Below, piece after piece: positions 53,562 through 63,021 of a DNA stretch of 64,000 bases. The DNA is from Nostoc sp. NMS2 (lineage in GTDB: Bacteria; Cyanobacteriota; Cyanobacteriia; Cyanobacteriales; Nostocaceae). A program made the translations under genes and the position numbers. The notes below the pieces were generated by a model. It searched no databases. It was not told the origin of the DNA and was given only the letters and a program-made list of their open reading frames with translations. Every line of letters begins with the position of its first letter. Position 1 is the stretch's first letter. The DNA lies in NCBI RefSeq assembly GCF_017115105.1, contig NZ_JABXKH010000163.1, positions 1 to 64,000 of the forward strand, given 5' to 3'.

Positions 53562-54201
53562 GTGTCTTTTCGTAGCAAGATTTCTGAATCTATACAAAAG
53601 CAAGTACGTCAACGTGCTAAGTACCTGTGTGAATACTGTCATGCATCTGAACAATGGCAATATGTGCAGTTCACGGTAGATCATATTATGCCGTTGTCAT
53701 TAGGTGGAACAGATAATTTAGAAAATCTGGCGTTAGCTTGCTTTCACTGCAATCGCAGGAAGACAAATCGGCTTACAGCAACTGATCATCAATCGGGAGA
53801 AGAAGTTTTACTGTTGAATCCGCGACAGCACATTTGGAGTGAGCATTTTATCTGGTCTGCGGATGGACTGTTAATTGGGAGCATCCACTTTTGGAAGAAA
53901 CACCGGGCGATTGGAAATCGCGGCTACACAAACGAAGTCCGCCTTCGCGGACTCTCTGAAACCCGCGAAGGCGGGTTTAGTTTGTATAGCCCCAGACTTC
54001 TAGTCTGAGGGCGATCCGCCAAAACGGGATGCTCCCTGTTAATTGTTGGTTTGACACCTATTGGACGAGCAACTGTCACTGTATTAACTTTAAATCGGGA
54101 ACGGGTTATCAATATTTCGTGCAGCTGATAAAGAAATTGGTCGCCATCCACCAATAGACGATCGATTCAAAGAAAAATTGATACAAGCGAGTAAGGGATA
54201 G
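53562..54201 (+). pseudogene. HNH endonuclease gene disrupted by MITE insertion and a frameshift
   Basis: GTG start at 53562. The intact N-terminal part has the HNH core: CEYCHASEQWQYVQFTVDHIMP with Cys-x2-Cys and His, then NLALACFHCNRRK with Cys-x2-Cys and Asn. At 53877 a MITE interrupts the frame after ADGLLI; translation would run into the element and stop at 54008, giving a 148-residue chimera. After the element the original frame resumes as VGLTPIGRATVTVLTLNRERVINI, followed by an extra T at about 54113-54116 that shifts the frame; the end, RAADKEIGRHPP to QASKG, stops at 54201. Thus the gene is broken in two ways. The HNH catalytic core itself is left whole. Confidence 0.88.
53877..54036. 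mobile_element. 160-bp MITE, copy 2, with 8-bp target duplication
   Basis: Same length as copy 1 (11854-12013) and 156 of 160 bases identical. Termini GGGAGCATCC and GGATGCTCCC. Direct 8-bp duplication TGTTAATT lies at 53869-53876 and 54037-54044. It has entered the HNH gene near its 3' third. The right end differs from the left at two internal positions of the 18-bp repeat (CG for GT). Confidence 0.93.
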
Positions 54202-54422
54202 TGCCCTCACAACATTTTTGCGAGGATACCATAGTCCAATGAAGATTTGCAGAAGTCACAAGCAGTTGCACATCGCAAATGTGTGTATATTGTGTAAGTA
54301 TGTAATGTTAGTTGTGGGTGAAAAACTGCTAAGGAGCATAAAAACCAAATTTACCGACATAATAGATCAAAACTCTTGTTAAAATCCAAATAATTTTAAG
54401 TTAGAATTCCTACCCAACTCCT

Positions 54423-56357
54423 ATGAGAGAAACTGTCCTAGAGGTTCACAATCTACAAGTTGAATTTCCCGGTGATGGCAACACTGACAAAGCTTTGGAT
54501 GGTATATCCTTTGGGCTGCATCGAGGTGAGACTCTCGGAATAGTAGGAGAATCGGGGAGTGGGAAATCAGTGACAGCCCTAGCTGTGATGGGTTTGTTGC
54601 AAAGTCCTGGTATAGTGACTGGCGGTGAAATCTGGTTTCGTCCTCAAGAGAATGGCAACCCTATAGATTTGGTAACATTGCCTCCTGAGCAAATGCAGTT
54701 ACACCGGGGTGGCGATATCGCCATGATTTTTCAAGAACCGATGAGTTCGCTTAATCCGGTTTATGACATTGGGTTTCAGCTAACAGAAGCGATTATGCGG
54801 CATCAAAATGTGTCAGCAGCCCAAGCAAGACAAATTGCGATCGCAGGTCTGCAAGAGGTAAAGCTTCTACCTAGCGATGAGGAGATCCAACAGCAGTATA
54901 CCGAAACTTGGCACACTTCGACACCCTTCGACAACGCTCAGGGCAAGAAGCTCAGTGACCATCAAACTAACAGCAATTCATCGAAACCAGAACCATCAAA
55001 GTTGGCCCAGTTGGTTAAAGAACACAAAGAAGCCATGCTGGAACGCTACCCTCATGAACTTTCTGGGGGTCAGTTGCAACGGGTAATGATTGCAATGGCA
55101 ATTTCTTGCAACCCATTAATCTTAATTGCCGATGAACCAACCACAGCTTTGGATGTGACGGTGCAAGCCACAATTTTGGACTTGTTGCGAGAATTGCAGC
55201 AAAGCCGTGATATGGCAATGATTTTCATCACCCACGACTTGGGGCTAATTTCAGAAATTGCTGACCAAGTAGCGGTGATGTATAAAGGCAAGGTTGTCGA
55301 ATCTGGTACTTCTGAACAAATTTTCAGCAGTCCCCATCATCCATATACTAAAGGTTTGATAGCTTGTCGCCCCACACTCAACCGCCGTCCCCAAAAATTA
55401 CTCACCGTTTCTGATTACATGAGTACAGAGGAGACAGCAACAGGCCAAGTGATAATTCAGGCGAAAGAACCCGCACAACCCATAGAAGTGACCACCGAAG
55501 AGATTGCTGCAAGATTGGCAAACTTCAATGAATTGGAACCCCTGCTGCAAATCCGTAACCTGAAAGTTGGTTTTCCAGTGCGTGGGGTGTTTGGTGGGAC
55601 AAAACGCTACAACATGGCAGTTAATGGCGTTTCTTTCGATGTCAAACCAGGAGAAACACTAGGTTTAGTGGGAGAATCTGGTTGTGGTAAAACCACCCTT
55701 GGTAGAACCTTGCTGCGCTTAATTGAACCGATGAGTGGTCAAATTATCTTTGAGAAACAAGATATTACTAGCCTCAAAGGAGAACCGTTGCAAAAACTGC
55801 GGCGGGAAATGCAAATAGTCTTCCAAAATCCTTTTAGTTCCCTCGACCCACGGATGAAGATTGGGGACGCGGTGATGGAACCGTTGTTAATTCACGCTGT
55901 TGGTAAGACAAAGCAACAACGACGGCAGCGAGTAGCCGAACTCTTAGAAAGGGTGGGATTGAGTGCAGATGCAATTAACCGCTATCCTCATCAGTTTTCT
56001 GGCGGTCAACGCCAACGGATTTGTATAGCCCGTTCTTTGGCGTTAAATCCTAAGTTTATCATCTGCGATGAATCTGTTTCGGCGCTGGATGTTTCAGTAC
56101 AGGCGCAGGTATTAAATCTTCTCAAAGAGTTACAGTCAGATTTTCAGCTTACTTATATCTTTATTTCTCATGATTTAAGTGTAGTGAAATTTATGAGCGA
56201 TCGCATTTTAGTCATGAATCGCGGTCAAATTGTTGAAGAAGGCACAGCCGAAAGCATCTACTTGGAACCCAAAGAGGAATACACGCAAAAATTAATTGCT
56301 GCAATTCCTACTGGTAGTGCTGAACGGGTGCGAAGTCGTCATCTACGGGCTTTATAG
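54423..56357 (+). CDS. Peptide/nickel-type ABC transporter ATP-binding protein with two nucleotide-binding domains
   Basis: 644 residues, fused DppD-DppF (GsiA/YejF) type. NBD1: Walker A GIVGESGSGKSVTAL (near residue 42), signature LSGGQLQRVMIAMAIS, Walker B LIADEPTTALD, His in FITHDLGLI. NBD2: Walker A GLVGESGCGKTTLGR (near 420), signature FSGGQRQRICIARSLA, Walker B FIICDESVSALD, His in FISHDLSVV. Both sites appear intact. In NBD1 a non-conserved insert (about residues 158-195, WHTSTPFDNAQGKKLSDHQ and onward) lies before the signature and contains a dispersed DNA repeat. No permease gene is adjacent. Confidence 0.95.
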   Translation: MRETVLEVHNLQVEFPGDGNTDKALDGISFGLHRGETLGIVGESGSGKSVTALAVMGLLQSPGIVTGGEIWFRPQENGNPIDLVTLPPEQMQLHRGGDIAMIFQEPMSSLNPVYDIGFQLTEAIMRHQNVSAAQARQIAIAGLQEVKLLPSDEEIQQQYTETWHTSTPFDNAQGKKLSDHQTNSNSSKPEPSKLAQLVKEHKEAMLERYPHELSGGQLQRVMIAMAISCNPLILIADEPTTALDVTVQATILDLLRELQQSRDMAMIFITHDLGLISEIADQVAVMYKGKVVESGTSEQIFSSPHHPYTKGLIACRPTLNRRPQKLLTVSDYMSTEETATGQVIIQAKEPAQPIEVTTEEIAARLANFNELEPLLQIRNLKVGFPVRGVFGGTKRYNMAVNGVSFDVKPGETLGLVGESGCGKTTLGRTLLRLIEPMSGQIIFEKQDITSLKGEPLQKLRREMQIVFQNPFSSLDPRMKIGDAVMEPLLIHAVGKTKQQRRQRVAELLERVGLSADAINRYPHQFSGGQRQRICIARSLALNPKFIICDESVSALDVSVQAQVLNLLKELQSDFQLTYIFISHDLSVVKFMSDRILVMNRGQIVEEGTAESIYLEPKEEYTQKLIAAIPTGSAERVRSRHLRAL

Positions 56358-56401
56358 AAACAGAATTCAGGAGTCAGGACGGGCTAAACGCCCCGCTATC
56401 G

Positions 56402-56580
56402 CTAACAGAATAATGCCTTTAATTTGTCAAGTTTTAAGTGCATCTTTAAAAACTTCCACAAGAGTTCAACTCCCCAACGTAATCGATAAATATCCCTAAT
56501 TTCATCATCATGAACAGCTGCATCTCCCGACTCTGGTAAATTAGTCACATTAGCGTTATTCAGTTTTAGTTTCTAAATCA
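56402..56580 (-). pseudogene. IS4-type transposase remnant
   Basis: On the minus strand the frame reads NVTNLPESGDAAVHDDEIRD followed by IYRLRWGVELLWKFLKMHLK and LDKLKALFC, then stop (56402-56404). The Y-x-x-R-W-x-x-E-x-x-x-K pattern is the C1/E motif of IS4-family DDE transposases, with the catalytic Glu. Only about 50 codons survive, with both sides lost; the element is dead. It overlaps the GAATTCAGGAGTCAGGACGGG-type repeat (cut) at its left edge. Confidence 0.8.
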
Positions 56581-56686
56581 CAAAAATTAATGACTCTATA
56601 GGCTTGAGCAACCTCAGATGTAATTGATATTAGACACCCGACTTTTTAAATAAATCGGGTATCTGGATAATACGAATTTTTATCAA

Positions 56687-57730
56687 TCAGATAGTTATGA
56701 TTGCTTTTTTAATATCATCAATCAATTCATCAATCCTTGATTGTGTAGTATTCCAAGAACACATAAAACGTACTCCTCCTACACCGATAAATGTATAAAA
56801 CTGCCAGTTTTTTACTTTTAAAGTGTGAATGACTTGTTCAGGTAATTTCACAAATACCGCGTTGGCTTCTCTGGGAAACATCAAGTCAACGCCTTCTATA
56901 TTTAACAGTTGATTTTCTAAGTATTCAGCACATTGATTGGCATGTCTGGCATTTTTTAGCCAAGCACCAGTTTCTAATAACCCCAACCAGGGAGCAGAAA
57001 TAAACCGCATTTTTGAAGCTAACTGACCTGCTTGCTTACATCGATAATCAAAATCTTCTGCTAACTCTTTGTTGAAGAAAAGAATTGCTTCACCTAATGC
57101 CATTCCATTCTTAGTACCACAAAAGCACAATACATCTACTCCAGTTTTCCAAGTAATTTCAGCAGGGCTTTTATTCATAGCGGCAACTGCATTTGCAAAA
57201 CGAGCGCCATCCATGTGAATTTTTAAATTATACTTTTTCGCAACTTCTTTAATTTTTAGAAGTTCTTCAATAGAATATAAAGTTCCTAATTCAGTTGATT
57301 GGGTAATACTAATAACTTTAGGCTTGGGATAATGAATATCAGTACGTCTAGTGACAATTGCCTCTATCGATTCTGATGTCAACTTGCCATTTTTCCCTTG
57401 AGCTAATAAAAGTTTAGAACCATTAGAGGCAAATTCTGGTGCGCCACATTCATCTGTTTCTATATGAGATGTTTCATGGCAAATTACACTGTGATATGAC
57501 TGACAAAGAGCAGCTAAAGATAAAGAATTTGCGGCTGTGCCATTAAAGGTAAAAAATACTTCACAATCAATTTCAAATAATTCACGAAAATAATCTGTTG
57601 CTTTTTGAGTCCATTCATCATTCCCATAAGCTGGAACACTACCTTGATTTGCCCTAATCGTATATTCCAGTGCTTCTGGACAAATACCAGAAGAATTATC
57701 ACTTGCAAACTGTTCTAAGTTGCTACTCAT
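56687..57730 (-). CDS. ltaE: Low-specificity L-threonine aldolase
   Basis: 347 residues, PLP fold type I. It cleaves threonine or allo-threonine to glycine and acetaldehyde. N terminus FASDNSSGICPEALEYTIRANQGSVPAYGNDEWT is characteristic. PLP-binding Lys lies in CFCGTKNGMALGEA (near residue 208); the aldolase His/Asp region LKIHMDGARFANAVAAM is intact, as is SHIETDECGAPEF with the active-site His. C terminus IGVGGVRFMCSWNTT carries the conserved Arg. Stands alone between a transposase remnant and a long gap. Confidence 0.93.
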   Translation of the reverse strand: MSSNLEQFASDNSSGICPEALEYTIRANQGSVPAYGNDEWTQKATDYFRELFEIDCEVFFTFNGTAANSLSLAALCQSYHSVICHETSHIETDECGAPEFASNGSKLLLAQGKNGKLTSESIEAIVTRRTDIHYPKPKVISITQSTELGTLYSIEELLKIKEVAKKYNLKIHMDGARFANAVAAMNKSPAEITWKTGVDVLCFCGTKNGMALGEAILFFNKELAEDFDYRCKQAGQLASKMRFISAPWLGLLETGAWLKNARHANQCAEYLENQLLNIEGVDLMFPREANAVFVKLPEQVIHTLKVKNWQFYTFIGVGGVRFMCSWNTTQSRIDELIDDIKKAIITI

Positions 57731-58356
57731 AATCTCTACTTTTATTTTTCTTAGTAATTATTACAATATTAGTGAATAATTTTTATAGTTGCCAACTACA
57801 AGATTAATGAGAGATGTTATTAATCTCTCAAATTATCTAATAAGTCGGATATTTACAATAACTTTAGATGCTTATCAATTAAATATTTTTACAGCAATCG
57901 GAAATTGTTTGTAAACAACCATAAGCTAGCCTTTAAGATAAGTTAATAGTGTGAAAAATCTAATTTTCACAAATAAAATTACCATATCTTACATTAAACG
58001 GTTAATTATTTGTTGTTGTAGTTTTTATTTGAGTAGTTATAGCCTCTAATAGGATGAATATACTATTAAATGAATTTGCTAATTTCCACAGAAAACTGGA
58101 GCCTTAATTTCCCTTTACTGAGACGTTAAGTTACTACGGCGTATTCCTCAGCCTTGGGTTGAGGAGATTTTGGGACATCGAAAATGGCAAATAAGTAAAT
58201 ATTATGCTAAAAAAATAAAGTTTGCTAATTAGAATGCTAATCATATACTTATAATGTAGTATACAATGCCCTGCCAGTAGCTTGCTTCCTTGTAAGGGTA
58301 CAAATTGGGGAACCCGCCCAAGCATCGGCTTACCAATGACTAATGACTAATAACTA
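57731..58356. other. Intergenic region upstream of the Mla-type ATPase gene
   Basis: About 625 bp, A+T-rich up to 58130. At 58134-58175 there is GTATTCCTCAGCCTTGGGTTGAGGAG with a CCTCA/TGAGG hairpin (cut). At 58268-58325 lies a common interspersed segment (CTTGCTTCCTTG ... GGGGAACCCGCCCAAGC). The last 30 bp are heptamers of the TAATGAC type, into which the start codon of the next gene is built. No gene. Confidence 0.55.
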
Positions 58357-59139
58357 ATGACTGAACCATTGATTGAACTAAAAGGTGTTTCTAAGTCCTT
58401 TGGTAGCCATAAAGTTCTAGATAATGTAGACTTGACCATTTATCGGGGAGAAGCACTGGGGATTATTGGACCATCAGGGACTGGTAAATCAACAATTCTA
58501 CGAGTAATGGCGGGGTTACTTGCTCCTGATGAAGGAGAAATTTATGTGCAAGGAGTGCTGCGGGACGGTTTGATTGAGGATGGTGGACAGCCAGTTGGCA
58601 TTGGTATGGTGTTTCAACAGGCAGCGCTATTTGATTCGCTGACGGTGGAGGAGAATGTGGGATTTTTACTTTATCAAAATTCAAAGCTGCCGCGATCGCG
58701 CATTCGAGATTTGGTAAAAGAAAAATTGGAGATGGTAGGTTTGCCATCAATAAGCGACCTTTACCCAGCTGAACTTTCTGGGGGAATGCGAAAACGGGTC
58801 AGTTTTGCCCGTGCAATCATGTCTAACCCCGATAATCCCTCAGAAGGGCCAGATGTTCTACTATACGATGAACCAACAGCCGGACTTGATCCTATTGCCT
58901 CAACTGTAATCGAAGATTTAATCCGCTATTTGCAATGTTTACATGGTGTTTGTAGTACTTATGCTGTTGTTACCCACCAGGACAGCACTATCCGCCGTAC
59001 AGCTGATAGACTTATATTTCTCTATGAAGGGAGAGTGCAGTGGCAGGGTACAGTTAGTGAGATATACAACACAGAAAATCCGTTGATCAAACAATTTATG
59101 AGTGGAAGTGTGAAAGGGCCGATTCAAATTGTCAGTTAG
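58357..59139 (+). CDS. ABC transporter ATP-binding protein, MlaF/Ttg2A-like
   Basis: 260 residues. Walker A GIIGPSGTGKSTILRVMAG (near residue 39), MlaF-type Q loop GMVFQQAALFDSLTVEENVGFLL, signature LSGGMRKRVSFARAI, Walker B VLLYDEPTAGLDPIAS, His in VVTHQDSTIRR. GGMRKR in the signature and the LDPIAS D-loop are typical of the MCE-associated (lipid-transport) ATPases. The MCE protein gene follows 186 bp downstream on the same strand. No MlaE-type permease gene is present in the window. Start codon lies within a TAATGAC-type heptamer run. Confidence 0.93.
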   Translation: MTEPLIELKGVSKSFGSHKVLDNVDLTIYRGEALGIIGPSGTGKSTILRVMAGLLAPDEGEIYVQGVLRDGLIEDGGQPVGIGMVFQQAALFDSLTVEENVGFLLYQNSKLPRSRIRDLVKEKLEMVGLPSISDLYPAELSGGMRKRVSFARAIMSNPDNPSEGPDVLLYDEPTAGLDPIASTVIEDLIRYLQCLHGVCSTYAVVTHQDSTIRRTADRLIFLYEGRVQWQGTVSEIYNTENPLIKQFMSGSVKGPIQIVS

Positions 59140-59325
59140 AAAGTGAAAAGTGAGGAGTTAGGAGAGACGCGATTAATCGCGTTTGTACAACAGTTAGGAG
59201 TTAAAAGTTAAGAATGAAGAGCGAGAGTTAAATTCAACTCATAACTCCCAACTTAATAATTCTCAACTTATAATTCCCAACTCATAATTCCTAACTCATA
59301 ACTAATTATTGGGTGGAGGAAAAAT

Positions 59326-60765
59326 ATGCGAGGTCTTATGACAAGCCGCTTCGCGTCTGGGCGAACATTTAGAGAAGGCTCTGTGGGATTGTTGCTTCTG
59401 CTAGGAGTAGGAGTATTTGGGTTACTCTTTCTGTGGTTAAATAGATTTACTGCTGCTGGCCGCTCATACAAAATTATTGTGGAATTTGCTAACGCTGGCG
59501 GAATGCAAAAGGGAGCAATAGTTCGCTATCGAGGTGTTAAAGTAGGAACTATTTCTCAGGTTCTACCAAAAGCGAATGCTATTGATATAGAAATTGAAAT
59601 TGCCCAAACTGACTTAATTATCCCCCGGAATGTCGTGGTGGAAGCTAATCAAAGTGGATTAATTAGCGAAAGCATTATCGACATTACACCAAAAACAACT
59701 TTACCTGCTGGGGTTGTACTTGGTAAACCCCTTGATAAAAGTTGCGATTCCAATCTCATTGTCTGTAATGGCTCTCACTTAAAAGGTCAGATTGGCATCA
59801 GTGTTGATGAATTAATTCGCAGTTCAACTGATTTAGCCTCATCATACAATAACCCCAAATTTTATAGAAATATCAATAGGGTTCTAGAAACTACCACAGG
59901 TGCAGCATCCAGTTTTACTGAGCTAAGTCAGGATTTACAAGGTTTGACTAAAAGCTTGCGACAACAATTAAATACATTTTCAGCTACTGCTAATTCAGTG
60001 CAACGAGCGACTAACCAACTTAATACATCCGCAAATCAAACAGTAAATAAATTCGGTGCAACTGCAACTCAAGCAAATCGTTTGCTCAACAACCTGGATA
60101 ATCTGTTGACAACAAATCGTTCTTCGCTGGTTGGCGCTTTAAATAATATCACCGAAACCAGCAACCAACTACGTGTTACAGTCAGTAGCCTATCACCATC
60201 TGTCAATCGATTGACTCAAGGAGAATTAATCAACAATTTAGAAGCTCTTTCAGCAAATGCAGCGCAAGCCTCAGCTAATTTACGCGATGCTTCTAAAACC
60301 TTAAACGATCCCAAGAATGCGGTGCTGCTGCAACAAACTTTAGATTCAGCACGAGTAACCTTTGAAAATACCCAAAAAATTACATCTGATTTGGATGAAT
60401 TGACAGGCGATCCTAATTTCCGAAAAAATTTGCGGCAATTGGTGAATGGTTTAAGTGGTTTAGTCTCTTCTACACAAGAGATGCAGCAACAAGTACAAGT
60501 TGCTACTACTCTAGATTCGGTAAAAGCTGCTGTGAGTAAATCAAATAATCTAATTCCCACTCCAGCACCAACCCAACAAGCAATATCTAATGACAAGTTG
60601 CTACCCGTCTATAGAGTTAATCCTTCACCTGCTAATTTTGAAAGTAGTGACATCAATCTTCAACCAACCCCCAGTTCATCCATCCCTAACTCATCCCAAG
60701 AAGTCTTGTTAAAACAGCTGCGGGAGTATGGTAAGCAACGGGAGCAACTGGAGACGGGAAAATAG
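59326..60765 (+). CDS. MCE-domain protein, MlaD-like periplasmic lipid-transport component
   Basis: 479 residues. GGAGG lies 6 nt before the ATG. One N-terminal membrane span (SVGLLLLLGVGVFGLLFLWL, about 18-40), then the MCE domain (about 45-125): VEFANAGGMQKGAIVRYRGVKVGTI ... VVVEANQSGLISESIIDITP. The long C-terminal part (about 165-400) is helical, rich in Asn/Thr/Ser (NTFSATANSVQRATNQLNTS and onward), the tunnel-forming region of longer MCE proteins. In cyanobacteria and chloroplasts such proteins (TGD2-like) shuttle lipids between membranes; with the adjacent ATPase it probably forms an Mla-type transporter. Confidence 0.93.
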   Translation: MRGLMTSRFASGRTFREGSVGLLLLLGVGVFGLLFLWLNRFTAAGRSYKIIVEFANAGGMQKGAIVRYRGVKVGTISQVLPKANAIDIEIEIAQTDLIIPRNVVVEANQSGLISESIIDITPKTTLPAGVVLGKPLDKSCDSNLIVCNGSHLKGQIGISVDELIRSSTDLASSYNNPKFYRNINRVLETTTGAASSFTELSQDLQGLTKSLRQQLNTFSATANSVQRATNQLNTSANQTVNKFGATATQANRLLNNLDNLLTTNRSSLVGALNNITETSNQLRVTVSSLSPSVNRLTQGELINNLEALSANAAQASANLRDASKTLNDPKNAVLLQQTLDSARVTFENTQKITSDLDELTGDPNFRKNLRQLVNGLSGLVSSTQEMQQQVQVATTLDSVKAAVSKSNNLIPTPAPTQQAISNDKLLPVYRVNPSPANFESSDINLQPTPSSSIPNSSQEVLLKQLREYGKQREQLETGK

Positions 60766-60896
60766 GCAATAGACATCTCCATAAAAAAATCCGGTATGTG
60801 GGAAACTCAGCAATTCATGTTCTTGCCAGTTAGCTTTAATTGCGCCAACCTACTTGGCATTTTTAATACCGACAAGATGACTTTTCAAACATCCGA

Positions 60897-61886
60897 TTAG
60901 AGCAAAGCACCACCACAACTAGAACCACACCCAGCAGTACAACCATAGCAATAAGCAGCAGTTTGGATCTCATTAATCACGTCTAGACTGCCAGCTTCTA
61001 GCAATTTGCTAACTGTTAAGCTTTCATCATTGTCAGTTTTTGCAGGCAAATTCATCATCTGGTTAAAGTCACAATCATATACATTTCCGAGATAGTCAAT
61101 TGAAAGTTGATCGCGGCACATCAAATGTTCAACCGTGCCAGGATTAAAATTTGACTCTAAAAACTGTAAATAGCTACTGGACAGTTTTCTCCGTTCTAAA
61201 TGTATTTTGGTTCTACCAACTGGAAGGTTGGTAATGGTGAAGAGGTTGTTAAAGACAATATTAAAATGTTCTTGTAAGAACATTTTGTAATCTTGTGATA
61301 GGTTGGTCTGTTCAGGAGCTAAAGAAAATTTTTCAGTAGTGGGTAACTGAGGATTAAATACCAAGTCTAAAATTAAATTTTCATCTTTACCATAGCCAAG
61401 TTGGTTAAGCCATTGTAAAGCTTTGACTGAACTATCAAAAACGCCAGAACCGCGCATTTTATCAACATTATCTGCTAAATAGCAGGGTAGGGAAGCCACA
61501 ACTCTTATTTGGTGTTGAGCAAAATATTCTGGTAAATCAGCAAATCCATCTTCAAAATAAATAGTCAAATTAGACCGGACAATTACCTGCTTATCGGTTG
61601 CTCTTGCTGCTTCTACTAATGGCTTAAATCCATAATTCATTTCTGGTGCGCCACCAGTCAAATCCACAATTTGAATTTCGGGAAATTTATGGATTAGCGA
61701 AATCAATTGTTCGCAAACTTCAGGTGAAAGTTCTTCTATACGTTTTGGCCCAGCTTCGACATGACAGTGTGTGCATGCAAGGTTACAACGCTTACCTAGA
61801 TTAATTTGTAAAACAGTTATCCCCTTTTTTGTCAAAGGGGAATTTAGTTTATTTTTAAATGGTGTAACTTTTGATTGAGTTTGCAT
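60897..61886 (-). CDS. arsS: Arsenosugar biosynthesis radical SAM protein ArsS
   Basis: 329 residues. The radical SAM cluster motif CNLACTHC (CxxxCxxC near residues 33-40) binds the 4Fe-4S cluster; the family-specific HVEAGPKR follows at once. The C terminus has YCYGCTAGCGSSCGG with five Cys, another cluster or thiol site characteristic of ArsS-type enzymes. ArsS is proposed to add the adenosyl-derived sugar to dimethylated arsenic, giving the first arsenosugar intermediate. ATG start. Part of the arsM-pit-arsS series, all on the minus strand. Confidence 0.93.
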   Translation of the reverse strand: MQTQSKVTPFKNKLNSPLTKKGITVLQINLGKRCNLACTHCHVEAGPKRIEELSPEVCEQLISLIHKFPEIQIVDLTGGAPEMNYGFKPLVEAARATDKQVIVRSNLTIYFEDGFADLPEYFAQHQIRVVASLPCYLADNVDKMRGSGVFDSSVKALQWLNQLGYGKDENLILDLVFNPQLPTTEKFSLAPEQTNLSQDYKMFLQEHFNIVFNNLFTITNLPVGRTKIHLERRKLSSSYLQFLESNFNPGTVEHLMCRDQLSIDYLGNVYDCDFNQMMNLPAKTDNDESLTVSKLLEAGSLDVINEIQTAAYCYGCTAGCGSSCGGALL

Positions 61887-61929
61887 TAGCTATTATTCCT
61901 TAAATATGGCAAAAATATATTCACTTTTT

Positions 61930-62889
61930 CTAACTTTGTAATAATCTGTAAATTATTCCACTAATAATTGCAGCAGTAGGTAAAGTTAAAATCCACGATA
62001 ATAATATCTGATAAAAAACACGCATATTGGCTTTTTTTTCAGTCAAACCGACTCCAAAAATAGAACCAACTGAAACATGAGTAGTGGAAACAGGAAGTCC
62101 AAACAGACTAGCTGCAATGACTAGAATTCCAGTGACTATATTTGCTGATAAGCCTTGGGGATGATTCAATGAGGTAATTTTTTCACTCATGGTGATAGCA
62201 ACTTTTTGGGAGTTGAGTAAACCGCCAAGTGCCATTGCGATCGCAATCGTGATCATTCCTCCCTGAACTGAAAAATACTCAATAACTAGAATGAGTGAGG
62301 AAATCTTGGGGGTATCATTTAATCCTCTTGCAAAACTCACAACTCCAGCGCTGAGAAAATGGCAAGTATCAATCATTTTCTGATTGACTGGTAGGTTCCA
62401 TTTGGAATTGATATAGCCAGATAAGCTGTAAATTCCTGCTCCGAAGGGAATAGCAATGATCGGACTGAGAAATAAAGGCAAAACAAAGGAAGTTCCCAAA
62501 ACTGCAAAATTAACTTTGAGTCCGATCGCAACTAATCCAGCGCCAACCAGCGCACCTGTTAGACTGTGAGTTGTGGAAATGGGAAACCCCATGAGGGTGG
62601 CTATTAGTACAGTTAAACCAGCTGCGATCGCAACTGCGATATGAAACTCTGGTGCATTAGCGATCGCATCAGGCAGTAGTCCTTTACCAGAGAAGTTTTT
62701 AATTAGCGTACTTGCTAAAAAAGTTGCGGTGACTGCACCACCAAAAGTTGTGAAAGTTGCCCACAAAATTGCTGTTTGATAGCTGCTGGTTCGGCTACCA
62801 AACAACGTTGCCACCCCTTTAAAGTTGTCATTGGCACCATTAGAATATGCTAAAAAAAGCGTAGCGATAAATAAACTAATTAACAACAT
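61930..62889 (-). CDS. PiT-family inorganic phosphate transporter within the arsenosugar cluster
   Basis: 319 residues, about nine to ten membrane spans. The duplicated PiT signature is present: SNGANDNFKGVATLFGSR (N-terminal; GANDVANA in most members) and SFARGLNDTPKISSLIL (second). Also MGFPISTTHSLTGALVGAGL and FGLPVSTTHVSVGSIFGVG, the internal repeats of PiT. It lies between arsS (43 bp) and arsM (132 bp). Since phosphate carriers also transport arsenate, it may be concerned with arsenate or arsenosugar handling. That is inference from context; phosphate uptake cannot be excluded. Confidence 0.9.
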   Translation of the reverse strand: MLLISLFIATLFLAYSNGANDNFKGVATLFGSRTSSYQTAILWATFTTFGGAVTATFLASTLIKNFSGKGLLPDAIANAPEFHIAVAIAAGLTVLIATLMGFPISTTHSLTGALVGAGLVAIGLKVNFAVLGTSFVLPLFLSPIIAIPFGAGIYSLSGYINSKWNLPVNQKMIDTCHFLSAGVVSFARGLNDTPKISSLILVIEYFSVQGGMITIAIAMALGGLLNSQKVAITMSEKITSLNHPQGLSANIVTGILVIAASLFGLPVSTTHVSVGSIFGVGLTEKKANMRVFYQILLSWILTLPTAAIISGIIYRLLQS

Positions 62890-63021
62890 TTTGGGGTTAT
62901 AAAGGAAGAAGTCATAATCGAGAATTCAGAATCCAGAATGCAATGAGTGAAATATTCAAATTTTACATTCATTCCCCAGTCGCACAGAATTATTCTGACT
63001 CCTGAATTCTTTCTTAAGCAA

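Noticed and set aside
58134..58325. 63-codon minus-strand frame upstream of the MlaF-like gene
   Set aside because: Encoded by an interspersed non-coding segment; no start signal.
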